Part shown: piece by piece, positions 14,868-22,372 of the stretch
Numbering within the stretch: the stretch's first letter is position 1
How the letters are laid out: every line of letters begins with the position of its first letter
Assembly (NCBI GenBank): GCA_034926415.1
Contig: JAYFRC010000074.1
Span: forward strand, 1-45,701
Origin: JAYFRC01 sp034926415
GTDB lineage: Bacteria; Bacillota; Clostridia; Oscillospirales; Oscillospiraceae
DNA length: 45,701 nt
Direction of reading: 5' to 3'
Program-made: the position numbers and the translations under genes
Notes under the pieces: generated by a model
Database searches by the model: none
Told to the model about the DNA's origin: nothing
The model's input: the letters and a program-made list of their open reading frames with translations, nothing else

Positions 14868-15881
14868 TCACATCAGCGCCGATAATGGAACGGCAATAAG
14901 CGCCGACAGCGCGGCCTGCACGCATTTTCCTACAAAATACTGCCTCGCCGACAGTCCCGCAGGGGCTATGAACGTCATTGCCTGACAGTGGACCGACAGC
15001 CCGCCGAAGCCCAGCAGAAACGCCGCGAGTGTAAACGCCGCGCGCGGCTGCACAATTCCCGCGAGCAGGGCCGCCCCGTTCGTAAGCTCAAGCAGCCCGG
15101 CCGCCAGAGCTCCGGAGCATGCTTCGCTCATTCCAAACAGCCCCGCCGCCGATGAAAACAGCGCGAGTATCCCCGCGCCGCGCAGAAGCGCGAGCAGGAC
15201 GGAGAAGAAGATCACGAATCCGCAGATGTTGATGCAGCCGGAAAAGGACGACGTAACGGCGTCGATGAACGCCTGCGTGGTTCCGGCTTTTTTTTCAGAA
15301 GGGAGGCAGACCGTACGTCGGCGGAGGAATTCGTTTGCCGCCGCGGTTTCCCGCGCGTTTCCCGCGCCGCGCCGCCTGCTCCCGCGCCGAAGCAGTATTC
15401 CCGCCGCGAGCGCCGCGAGAACGTGTATGAGGTACAGCAGTATTCCGTCCGCGGTCGAGCCGAACACCCCCACGCCGACCACGCCGAGGATAAATCCGGG
15501 TCCTGAATTGTTGCAGAAGGCGAGCAGCTTTTCAGCGTCCCGCTTTGAACAGAGGCCGCCTGAGTACAGTTCCGCGACGGTCCTCGCACCGACCGGATAG
15601 CCGCCGGTCAGCCCGAGCAGCAGCGCCGACGCTCCTGCGCCTCCGACGCCGAACAACGGCTGCATAAGCGGCGATAGCGGACGGCGGAGCGCCTCTGCTC
15701 CGCCGATGGATATGAACAGCGAGGAAAAAACGAAGAACGGAAACAGCGACGGAAGGACCATCTCAAAGCAGAGAGACAGGGCGTTCCGCGCTGCGTCGGC
15801 AGCGGCGGAAGCATTTGAGAGCAGCAGCACGAAAAGCAGGAGCAAAAGTACCGCAAAGGCATATTTTATAAAAGCGCGCAT
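14868..15881 (-). CDS. ylbJ: YlbJ-like sporulation integral membrane protein
   Basis: 337 residues from the chosen ATG (15881), which has GGTGA upstream; the longer frame upstream lacks a good binding site. There are eight or so hydrophobic segments, with two nucleoside-recognition (Gate) repeats. The YlbJ signatures are visible: LPSLFPFFVFSSL (about 42-54), G-L-T-G-G-Y-P-V-G-A-R-T (about 95-106) and C-N-N-S-G-P-G-F-I-L-G. B. subtilis YlbJ is a mother-cell (sigma-E) protein needed for spore cortex formation. It points away from yqfC, separated by 119 bases. Confidence 0.88.
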   Translation of the reverse strand: MRAFIKYAFAVLLLLLFVLLLSNASAAADAARNALSLCFEMVLPSLFPFFVFSSLFISIGGAEALRRPLSPLMQPLFGVGGAGASALLLGLTGGYPVGARTVAELYSGGLCSKRDAEKLLAFCNNSGPGFILGVVGVGVFGSTADGILLYLIHVLAALAAGILLRRGSRRRGAGNARETAAANEFLRRRTVCLPSEKKAGTTQAFIDAVTSSFSGCINICGFVIFFSVLLALLRGAGILALFSSAAGLFGMSEACSGALAAGLLELTNGAALLAGIVQPRAAFTLAAFLLGFGGLSVHCQAMTFIAPAGLSARQYFVGKCVQAALSALIAVPLSALM

Positions 15882-15955
15882 CGAATCACCGGGGAAAATA
15901 TATGATGGCGCTGAGCGGAAAATGAGGCGGACAAGCAAGAAAACGCGTTTTCGCT

Positions 15956-15963
15956 CATACAAT
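15956..15963 (+). promoter_or_regulatory. Candidate sigma-E -10 element upstream of yqfC
   Basis: CATACAAT matches the mother-cell sigma-E -10 consensus exactly and lies 37 bases before the yqfC ATG. The region where the -35 should be is a weak match. B. subtilis yqfCD is sigma-E dependent, which supports the call. Confidence 0.5.
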
Positions 15964-16000
15964 CTTCAGAGAATCGCCTGTTCATTAAAGGAGAGATCTG

Positions 16001-16282
16001 ATGGATCGTATCGAAGACGCCGACATTCTGGCCCGCAGCGCGGAGCTGCTTGGCCTTCCGGTCGACGTGGTAGCCGGTCTTCCGAACATCGAAATGCTGG
16101 GCAACCGCCAGCTTTTTTTGTCTAACCACAGAGGCATAAGCTCATACAGTTCCGAGGAAATAGACGTAAACTGCGGCGCGCTGTACCTTCGCGTTCTTGG
16201 CCGCGGCCTCGACCTCATATCAATGACCTCCGACGAACTCCGCATCGGAGGTATCATAACTTCGATAGCTCTGGAGGCGTAA
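16001..16282 (+). CDS. yqfC: YabP/YqfC family sporulation protein
   Basis: 93 residues, full length. It shows the YqfC pattern L-P-N-I-E-M-L-G-N-R-Q-L-F-L-S-N-H-R-G-I-x-x-Y-S and L-R-V-x-G-R-G-L-D-L-x-x-M-T-x-D-E-L-x-I-x-G-x-I. This is a mother-cell sporulation family of unknown biochemistry. The ribosome binding site AAAGGAGAG is ideal for ATG 16001. yqfD follows, as in Bacillus and Clostridium, with 141 hairpin-rich bases between. Confidence 0.92.
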   Translation: MDRIEDADILARSAELLGLPVDVVAGLPNIEMLGNRQLFLSNHRGISSYSSEEIDVNCGALYLRVLGRGLDLISMTSDELRIGGIITSIALEA

Positions 16283-16321
16283 AGTTTGAAACAAGTTCAA
16301 ACTTCATTCTATTTAAGCGCG

Positions 16322-16350
16322 TTTTTTCCGCCGCGTGTGCGGCGGAAAAA
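16322..16350 (+). repeat. Strong hairpin between yqfC and yqfD
   Basis: TTTTTCCGCCGC (16323-16334) pairs perfectly with GCGGCGGAAAAA (16339-16350) around GTGT. No T-run follows on either strand, so it may protect or punctuate the transcript and not terminate it. Confidence 0.6.
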
Positions 16351-16363
16351 GAGCATATGCATT

Positions 16364-16390
16364 ATGGCCGTTTCTTTTCGCGGCCATTTT
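16364..16390 (+). terminator. Weak terminator-like hairpin between yqfC and yqfD
   Basis: ATGGCCG (16364-16370) pairs with CGGCCAT (16381-16387) around a 10-base loop, and the stem runs into TTTT. The stem is short, so at most partial termination is expected. Confidence 0.4.
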
Positions 16391-16423
16391 GTGACCGGAG
16401 CAAAACGAAAGGAATGGTCCTAA

Positions 16424-17602
16424 ATGGGACTTCGCGGATTTCTCGACGGAACGGTAAACGTTCGCGCCGAAAGCGCGTGGCCGGAACGGATACTCAATAT
16501 ATGCAGCGCCGGCGATATACGCTTCTGGAATGTAAAATGGGAGGGCGCCGGGTCGCTTACGTTTTGCCTGACCCGCCGTGACTTCAGGACACTGCGCCAA
16601 ATATCGACCGGCTTTGACGGAACGGTCAGCGTAGCCGGAAAAGCGGGAGCGCCGTTTTTTATCGCGCGCTTTCGCCGCCGTTACGCGCTCGCAGCGGGGC
16701 TCGCGGCGGCGTTTTTCCTGCTTTTCACCTGTTCGTTCTTCGTCTGGGACTTCGACGTGGAGGGCAACGAGACCGTGTCGGAAGAGACGATACTTCGCGC
16801 GCTTGAAAAAGAGGGCGTGACTTTTGGGACCTTCGGACTTTCAATAGACCCGGAGAGCCTTAAAAACCACGTTTTGCTCGACATTCCCGAGCTTTCGTAC
16901 ATGACCGTGAACGTCTACGGCTGCCGCGCCTATGTAATCGTGCGCGAGCGCACCGAGCCTCCGGAAGTCGAGGACGAGAAAGAAAAGACGAACGTTGTCG
17001 CGTCGAAGGACGGTCTTGTTACAAGGGTCGAGGTTTTCGGCGGGCACGCCGAGGTGATGGCGGGCTCAACCGTGACCAAAGGGCAGCTTCTTATCTCCGG
17101 CGTCGCGGACTACGATACCCGCGGTATGCGCGTGATAAAGGGTTATGGAAACATCTGGGCGCGCACGTGGTACTCGCTGGCGGCCAAAGGAAGCAGCCGG
17201 GGGCTTGCAAAGGAGTACACAGGGCGTGAAAAGACGAGATTTTCGCTGCTCTGGGGCTCCAAACGCATAAAATTATACGGAAGTGGTAGCATTTCCTATG
17301 CGGATTATGATAAAATAACAACAAGAGACAGGATATATTTCCCGGGCGGAATAGCTCTGCCGCTCGCTGTCGAGCGCGAGACGTACCGCGAGTTTGTTCC
17401 GACCCCGTTCGACATATCCGAAGAAACGCTGAAGGCTAGGGCTGAATCGGCGCTTACGGCGGAAATCAAAGATATGCTGTCGGAGGGCGGGAGCGTCGCT
17501 TCGTCTGAATTTACGCATAGGGTCGAGGGCGCGGAAGCGTACTCGCTTATGACGGCCGAATGTTTGGAACAGATAGGGCGCACCGAGAAAATACCCGATT
17601 GA
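16424..17602 (+). CDS. yqfD: YqfD sporulation protein
   Basis: 392 residues. A cytosolic N-terminal region (about 1-85) is followed by one membrane segment (about 87-108) and a large outer domain starting F-D-V-E-G-N-E-T-V-S-E-E-x-I-L, a POTRA-like repeat resembling those of FtsQ and SpoIID-type partners. Typical family motifs follow: R-E-R-x-x-P-P, N-V-V-A-x-K-D-G-L-V-T-R-V-E-V, and G-x-A-x-V-x-x-G-x-x-V-x-K-G-Q-x-L-I-S-G. It works with YqfC in the mother cell at stage IV of sporulation; the mechanism is unknown. ATG 16424 has AAAGGAA upstream. phoH follows 22 bases after the stop. Confidence 0.92.
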   Translation: MGLRGFLDGTVNVRAESAWPERILNICSAGDIRFWNVKWEGAGSLTFCLTRRDFRTLRQISTGFDGTVSVAGKAGAPFFIARFRRRYALAAGLAAAFFLLFTCSFFVWDFDVEGNETVSEETILRALEKEGVTFGTFGLSIDPESLKNHVLLDIPELSYMTVNVYGCRAYVIVRERTEPPEVEDEKEKTNVVASKDGLVTRVEVFGGHAEVMAGSTVTKGQLLISGVADYDTRGMRVIKGYGNIWARTWYSLAAKGSSRGLAKEYTGREKTRFSLLWGSKRIKLYGSGSISYADYDKITTRDRIYFPGGIALPLAVERETYREFVPTPFDISEETLKARAESALTAEIKDMLSEGGSVASSEFTHRVEGAEAYSLMTAECLEQIGRTEKIPD

Positions 17603-17624
17603 CAACAAAGGAGAAACGAAACGG

Positions 17625-18599
17625 ATGACGGAACAAAGGATAAGCATAGAACGCATGGAGCAGGCTATAAACATTTTCGGATCCTTTGACGAAAATATGC
17701 GTATAATCGAGAGCGAGTTCGGCGTGGGCGTTGTCTCGCGCGATGGAGAGCTCAAGGTAAGCGGCGATGTGGAGAACACGATGCCCGCCGTTCGCGCGAT
17801 AAACTCGCTTATAACCATGTCCTCCCGGGGCGAACCGATAACCGAGCAGAACGTGCGCTACGTCATCGGACTTGTCCGCGACGGCGAGGAAGATAAGATA
17901 GAGAAGATGTCTCCGGGCGTCATCTGCGTTACGGCGAAGGGCGCGCCGGTCAAAGCCAAGACGATAGGCCAGAAGACATACGTTGACCTCATCAAAAATA
18001 ATACCGTCACGATCGGCGTCGGCCCCGCGGGTACCGGCAAGACATATCTTGCGGTCGCGGCGGCTGTCGCCGCGTTTCGCGAAAAAGAAGTGGACAGGAT
18101 AATCCTGACGCGCCCGGCGGTCGAGGCCGGCGAGCGTCTGGGCTTTCTCCCCGGCGACCTCCAGAGCAAGGTCGACCCGTATCTTCGTCCTCTGTACGAC
18201 GCGCTGTTCGAGATGCTTGGACCCGAGACGTACAACAAATACCTCGAGCGCGGCAACATCGAGGTCGCGCCCCTTGCGTATATGCGCGGCCGCACGCTCG
18301 ACAACTCGTTCATCATCCTCGACGAGGCGCAGAACACCTCGCGCGAGCAGATGAAGATGTTCCTTACGCGTATGGGCTTCGGCTCAAGGGTCGTCATAAC
18401 CGGCGACGTTACGCAGATAGACCTCCCGCGCGAACAGGTCAGCGGCCTTAAAGAGGCCGTGCGCGTGCTTGGAGGCGTCGAGGGCGTCGGCATATGCACG
18501 CTGACCGGACGCGATGTCGTGCGCCACGTCATGGTGCAGCGTATAATCAAGGCGTACGAGGATTACGAAAAGGAAAGAAGCGGAAAGGGGAAGGGCTGA
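17625..18599 (+). CDS. phoH: PhoH-like ATPase
   Basis: 324 residues. Walker A GPAGTGKTY lies near residue 133; it is followed by R-P-A-V-E-A-G-E-x-L-G-F-L-P-G-D, Walker B F-I-I-L-D-E-A-Q-N (about 225-233), and T-G-D-x-T-Q-I-D-L-P. The N-terminal 100 residues match the usual PhoH/YbeZ extension. It is a cytoplasmic RNA-associated ATPase that in many bacteria pairs with the endoribonuclease YbeY. Here ybeY follows after a single base, so the partnership is supported by context. The start has AAAGGAG. Confidence 0.94.
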   Translation: MTEQRISIERMEQAINIFGSFDENMRIIESEFGVGVVSRDGELKVSGDVENTMPAVRAINSLITMSSRGEPITEQNVRYVIGLVRDGEEDKIEKMSPGVICVTAKGAPVKAKTIGQKTYVDLIKNNTVTIGVGPAGTGKTYLAVAAAVAAFREKEVDRIILTRPAVEAGERLGFLPGDLQSKVDPYLRPLYDALFEMLGPETYNKYLERGNIEVAPLAYMRGRTLDNSFIILDEAQNTSREQMKMFLTRMGFGSRVVITGDVTQIDLPREQVSGLKEAVRVLGGVEGVGICTLTGRDVVRHVMVQRIIKAYEDYEKERSGKGKG

Positions 18600-18600
18600 A

Positions 18601-19101
18601 TTGGCAAAGATCGACAGGATAACCGTTTCTTCCGAGACGGACGAGCCGCTTAAGGATGCGAAGAAGGCGTGGATAAGAAAGACCATCCGCACCGTGCTCA
18701 GGGCCGAAGGCGTGACCGTCCCCTGCGAGATAAACGTGCTGCTTACCGACGATAAGGGCATAAAAAAGCTCAACCGCACTATGCGCGGAATAAATAAGGC
18801 GACGGACGTGCTGTCGTTTCCGATGTTTGATTATAAGCCCGGCCGTCCGCCGAAAAGCCTTAAAAATGCCGACGATGCGACGGGACTCACGCCGCTCGGC
18901 GACATGGCGATCTCAATGGAGCACGTCCGTGCGCAGGCGAAGGAGTACGGCCACAGCGAAAAGCGCGAGCTTTCTTATCTCGCCGTGCACTCTGCGCTTC
19001 ATCTTCTCGGCTACGACCACATGGACGAGGGCAGAATGAAAAAGCAGATGCGCCGCCGTGAGGAAGCGATACTCGCCGTTCTCGGCGTCGGCGAGCCGTG
19101 A
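18601..19101 (+). CDS. ybeY: Endoribonuclease YbeY
   Basis: 166 residues. The zinc-binding motif H-x3-H-x5-H is present as HSALHLLGYDH (about residues 130-140), with the preceding L-G-D-x-x-I-S and N-x-x-x-R-x-x-x-x-x-T-D-V-L-S-F-P segments. It acts in 16S rRNA 3' maturation and ribosome quality control. The start is TTG 18601, directly after the phoH stop, with a GGGGAAGGG-type ribosome binding site; no ATG gives a complete N-terminus. A short insertion (K-P-G-R-P-P-K-S-L-K-N-A-D-D-A-T) precedes L-G-D. Confidence 0.94.
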   Translation: MAKIDRITVSSETDEPLKDAKKAWIRKTIRTVLRAEGVTVPCEINVLLTDDKGIKKLNRTMRGINKATDVLSFPMFDYKPGRPPKSLKNADDATGLTPLGDMAISMEHVRAQAKEYGHSEKRELSYLAVHSALHLLGYDHMDEGRMKKQMRRREEAILAVLGVGEP

Positions 19102-19193
19102 GCCTTTGCGGAATCCATCGCCAAGCTCCGCAGAGGCGGGCTCGGGTCTTAATACGATTGTAAAAATATAGAAAATTATCGAGGCAAATAAAA

Positions 19194-19820
19194 ATGGGAA
19201 TGTTCAAATGCTGCGTTTATGTTTTCAACGGCCCGGATACCGACGAAAATTCAATACGCGCCGGACTTAAAAAGATAGCGAAGGACTGCGAGGATTCAGA
19301 GTGGTTCTCGTTTTACAATAAGCTCAACTTGGGCGCCGGCCTTCCGGATATGCGCATCCGCGCCTGGGCGGGATACAGGCAGTCGGACGACTGGTTTATC
19401 GCGTCAGACACATATACCGAGCAGGCGGGAAGCCTTGAAAATCTCGAGCAGACCGCGAAATTCTATTCGGAGGTTTTCGGCGCGGAGGCACTCGCCGTGT
19501 CGGTGTGCGACAGCGATTGTTCCTTCATCGCCTTCGCTGACGGGGAAGGACATGGCTTTTCCCGCATAGCTGGCCGCTGGGACGGCTACGCCGAAGAGAC
19601 GGACGAAGAGATGCTTTCAGTGCCGTCGTTTCTGCTCGATTATATCGACGAAGAGGACAAAGCGGAGCTTGTGGAAACATGGAAGAAAGATTTCGTCTTT
19701 GAGGAGGAGCGCCTTGAGAAAACGGCCTCGCTGCTCCACGCGCCTTCGTTTTATTTCGACGCGGACGAGGATGACGAAAGCCCGAAAGATGTGGAACTTA
19801 TTGAAGAATACGCGGATTGA
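19194..19820 (+). CDS. Hypothetical acidic protein between ybeY and era
   Basis: 208 residues, strongly acidic at the C-terminus (a run of D/E around 190-200). It has no signal peptide, no membrane segment and no motif I recognise. The first 110 residues have alternating short hydrophobic strands (C-C-V-Y-V-F-N-G; D-M-R-I-R-A-W-A-G-Y; D-W-F-I-A-S-D-T-Y), suggesting an alpha/beta fold. GAGGC precedes ATG 19194. It sits 92 bases after ybeY and 50 before era. In many Firmicutes this place is taken by dgkA and cdd, so it is probably co-transcribed with the ybeY-era genes but unrelated in sequence. Coding is supported by length, start context and normal codon use. Confidence 0.7.
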   Translation: MGMFKCCVYVFNGPDTDENSIRAGLKKIAKDCEDSEWFSFYNKLNLGAGLPDMRIRAWAGYRQSDDWFIASDTYTEQAGSLENLEQTAKFYSEVFGAEALAVSVCDSDCSFIAFADGEGHGFSRIAGRWDGYAEETDEEMLSVPSFLLDYIDEEDKAELVETWKKDFVFEEERLEKTASLLHAPSFYFDADEDDESPKDVELIEEYAD

Positions 19821-19870
19821 CCGCAGGGAAATATTGCTCATGAAGAAAAGAAAGATGAGGATCACCTTAA

Positions 19871-20767
19871 ATGTCTGAAAACACAAAGAGCGCCGTCATA
19901 ACCATATGCGGCAGACCCAACGTCGGAAAGTCGACGATAACGAACGCGCTTGTCGGCGAAAAGATAGCCATCGTCAGCAGCAAGCCGCAGACCACGCGCA
20001 ACAGGATATGCGGCATAGTCAACCGCGGCGATACGCAGCTCGTGCTTATCGACACGCCGGGACTTCACAAAGCGAAGAGCCGTCTCGACGACTATATGGT
20101 CAAGGTAGTAAAGGAAAGCATGTCCGACGTGGACTGCATAATGATGCTGGTCGAACCGATAGCGAACGTCGGCATACCCGAGATGGAGCTCATAGGCCGC
20201 ATTCGCCAGAACGGCGCTCCGGCGGTGCTCGTTATAAACAAGATGGACAAGGTAAAACGCGAGGAGCTGCTCGCGGTGATGGCGGCGTATTCCGCCGCGT
20301 TTGAATTCAGCGACATAGTTCCTGTCTCGGCAATGCGCGGAGACAATATGGACGAGCTTTTGAAGACGATGGAAAAATATGCCAAACCGGGGCCGCATCT
20401 GTTCCCGGAGGATATGACCACGGATCAGCCGGACAAGCAGGTCGTTGGCGAGATGGTTCGCGAGAAGATACTCTATTGTCTCGAACGTGAGGTGCCGCAC
20501 GGCGTTGCCGTGGAGGTCACAAAGTTTTCTGAGCGCGACAGCGGAATAATAGACGCCTCGGTCACAATATATTGCGAAAAGATGAGCCATAAGGGAATAA
20601 TAATCGGCAAGGACGGAGCCATGCTTAAAAAAATAAGCACGCTCGCGCGTCAGGATATGGAGAAATTCATGGGCACGAAGGTCTATCTCGAAACGTGGGT
20701 CAAGGTCAGGGAAAACTGGCGCGACAACGCGAATTACGTCAAGGACTTCGGCTATATCGACGAATAA
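19871..20767 (+). CDS. era: GTPase Era
   Basis: 298 residues, full length. The G domain has G1 GRPNVGKST (about 14-22), G3 DTPG (about 62), G4 NKMD (about 124) and G5 SAM. The C-terminal KH domain carries G-I-I-I-G-K-D-G (about 244-251), which binds the 3' end of 16S rRNA. It is an essential late factor of small-subunit assembly. It lies in the usual phoH-ybeY-era-recO order. GAGGATCAC precedes the ATG. Confidence 0.97.
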   Translation: MSENTKSAVITICGRPNVGKSTITNALVGEKIAIVSSKPQTTRNRICGIVNRGDTQLVLIDTPGLHKAKSRLDDYMVKVVKESMSDVDCIMMLVEPIANVGIPEMELIGRIRQNGAPAVLVINKMDKVKREELLAVMAAYSAAFEFSDIVPVSAMRGDNMDELLKTMEKYAKPGPHLFPEDMTTDQPDKQVVGEMVREKILYCLEREVPHGVAVEVTKFSERDSGIIDASVTIYCEKMSHKGIIIGKDGAMLKKISTLARQDMEKFMGTKVYLETWVKVRENWRDNANYVKDFGYIDE

Positions 20768-20957
20768 AAATTTTCAAAGTTCCCGTTTGCTGCCGCATGG
20801 CGCGGCCGCCTATCTTTGGAAAATATGGAAACTACCCGCGACATAATTTGGCACGAATAGCATACCGCGCCTTCCGCGCAAGCTAAGCATGGCAGGGAGA
20901 GACGGATATACGATGCGAGACCGGCTTTTCTAAGCCTTAAAAAGAGAGGTGCGGTGT
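20768..20957. other. Unexplained 190-base stretch between era and yqzL
   Basis: No convincing gene. It contains a GGCTT/AAGCC hairpin (20923-20936), a CCGCG/CGCGC pair around 20865, and the GC-rich block GGCGCGGCCGCC (20800-20810). Two tiny ORFs exist: an 11-codon plus-strand frame at 20825-20860, and a 17-codon minus-strand frame at 20863-20810 that has GGAAGG upstream. Neither can be supported as a gene. Confidence 0.4.
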
Positions 20958-21071
20958 ATGTCGGCTGAGGGCTGCATGAGACTTTTCATGGCGACCGGAG
21001 ACCCGGTCATATACGTCTGCGGCAGGCGCTGCCTTGAAGAGGGCGCGCAATGCGTGCAAAACGGAGCGTGA
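20958..21071 (+). CDS. yqzL: YqzL family small protein
   Basis: 37 residues. ATG 20958 follows AGAGAGGTG; the stop is TGA 21069-21071. The core L-F-M-A-T-G-D-P-V-I-Y-V matches the YqzL pattern (aromatic/hydrophobic residue, x, T-G-x-x-x-x-Y-x). Its position between era and recO is exactly where yqzL lies in Bacillus and Clostridia, and the position is the main support. The C-terminal half (C-G-R-R-C-L-E-E-G-A-Q-C-V) is Cys-rich, with four Cys in the protein, which is unusual. Function unknown. Confidence 0.65.
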   Translation: MSAEGCMRLFMATGDPVIYVCGRRCLEEGAQCVQNGA

Positions 21072-21093
21072 GCTCCGTACATAGGAGACTGCG

Positions 21094-21858
21094 ATGCACA
21101 GAGTTATACATGGCGTCGTGCTTCGCGCGACCGATACAAAGGAAGCCGACAGGATACTGACCGTGCTCTCCGCGGAGGAGGGGCGGCTCGCCGTTATAGC
21201 GCGCGGCGTTCGCAAAAAGAACAATGCGCTCGCGGCGGCGGCGGAAATACTGACCTACTCGGAGATGACGGTGTACGAGCGAAACGGCTGGACTATGCTC
21301 GCTGACGCGGTTCCGACGGAACATTTTTTCGGCGTTCGCAGGGACATAGAGCTTCTTGCTCTCGCGTCGTACTTTGCCGAGCTCACGGAGTCCGCCTCTC
21401 CCGAGGACGACAGCGCCACGGAGCTGCTTCCGCTTTTCCTGAACGCGCTCTACGCGCTCGGAGAGCTCGGGCTCCCGCGCGAAAAGGTCAAAGCTGCATT
21501 TGAACTTCGGCTTATGTGCGCTGCTGGCTACGCGCCGCTGCTTGATTCCTGCGCCGTCTGCGGCGAGGAAGACATGGACGGAGCGATGTTCGACGTGATG
21601 CAGGGCATCGTGAGATGCCGGGAATGCCGCGCCGACGGGGGCGGGCTATCGATGCCGCTTGACGCTGAGGCGCTGGCCGCCATGCGCTATGTGTGCGGCT
21701 GCCAGCCGAAAAAGCTGTACTCGTTTACCGCGCCGGAGGCGTCGCTCGCGCTCATGTCCGCGTCGTGCGAGGCGTTTACCGCCGCGCAGCTGGAGCGCGG
21801 TTTTTCGACGCTCGATTTTTATAAGAAACTTCAAATGGACGATTACGATGGGAGATAG
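21094..21858 (+). CDS. recO: DNA repair protein RecO
   Basis: 254 residues. The N-terminal OB-fold shows G-V-V-L-R-A-T-D-T-K-E-A-D-R-I-L-T-V-L and G-R-L-A-V-I-A-R-G-V-R. A zinc site follows as C-A-V-C-G and C-R-E-C (about residues 149-179), then the helical C-terminal domain. RecO loads RecA on SSB-coated single-stranded DNA with RecR. The start codon follows TAGGAG. The next gene starts 2 bases after its stop. Confidence 0.93.
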   Translation: MHRVIHGVVLRATDTKEADRILTVLSAEEGRLAVIARGVRKKNNALAAAAEILTYSEMTVYERNGWTMLADAVPTEHFFGVRRDIELLALASYFAELTESASPEDDSATELLPLFLNALYALGELGLPREKVKAAFELRLMCAAGYAPLLDSCAVCGEEDMDGAMFDVMQGIVRCRECRADGGGLSMPLDAEALAAMRYVCGCQPKKLYSFTAPEASLALMSASCEAFTAAQLERGFSTLDFYKKLQMDDYDGR

Positions 21859-21860
21859 CG

Positions 21861-22337
21861 ATGGGACTGTTCGGAACAGGAGCGGTGCGCGAAGACGCGG
21901 GAGCCGACTCTGTCGGCCAGGGCGCCGACCTTCGCCATAAGGCGGAGAAACGCAAAAGAAAACTTGAAAGACAGGAAAAGCGCGTGCAGCGCCTTTCTTC
22001 GCCGCTTTCGACGCGCCTTGCGTCGATACTCGCCGTGCTTGCTCCGGTGCTCACCGCGGCATCCGCGCTGGCGGAGTATGCTTCCTGCCGTACTGCGCAG
22101 GCGTATGGCGAGAGCGTGGACTATTTCTCCCGCATGACTTTCACGGCTTTCGTGATGTGGACGATGTTCGGCGGCGCGTGGCTTTTTGCCTCGCTCGCCG
22201 TTCTGCATAGGACAAAAACAGGCGACGCTTCGGAGGAAGAGAGCGGAAAAGAGCGCGCGTACAGGCGCGGCGCGGCCATATCGCTTTCGGTATGGATAGT
22301 TTTGCTCGCGCTTTTCGCCGCCGCGCGGCTGCTTTGA
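21861..22337 (+). CDS. Hypothetical small membrane protein
   Basis: 158 residues. The N-terminus (1-50) is charged, with a basic helix (K-A-E-K-R-K-R-K-L-E-R-Q-E-K-R). Three hydrophobic segments lie near 55-75, 92-115 and 138-157. I do not recognise the family. It starts 2 bases after recO with GGGAGATAG upstream, and mutS2 starts 35 bases after it, so it is part of the operon. Confidence 0.7.
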   Translation: MGLFGTGAVREDAGADSVGQGADLRHKAEKRKRKLERQEKRVQRLSSPLSTRLASILAVLAPVLTAASALAEYASCRTAQAYGESVDYFSRMTFTAFVMWTMFGGAWLFASLAVLHRTKTGDASEEESGKERAYRRGAAISLSVWIVLLALFAAARLL

Positions 22338-22372
22338 TGATTGGAATAAATGGAAAATTTGGTGTGTAATAA

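Noticed and set aside
16322..16350. Hairpin between yqfC and yqfD as a terminator
   Set aside because: The T-run precedes the stem and none follows it on either strand, so it is listed as a hairpin only.
19840..19878. Tiny ORF MKKRKMRITLNV overlapping the era start
   Set aside because: No independent ribosome binding site; it contains the era ribosome binding region and ends inside the era start.
20810..20863. Minus-strand 17-codon ORF with GGAAGG upstream
   Set aside because: Too short, with no known homologue and only chance-level support; mentioned in the finding on the era-yqzL gap.
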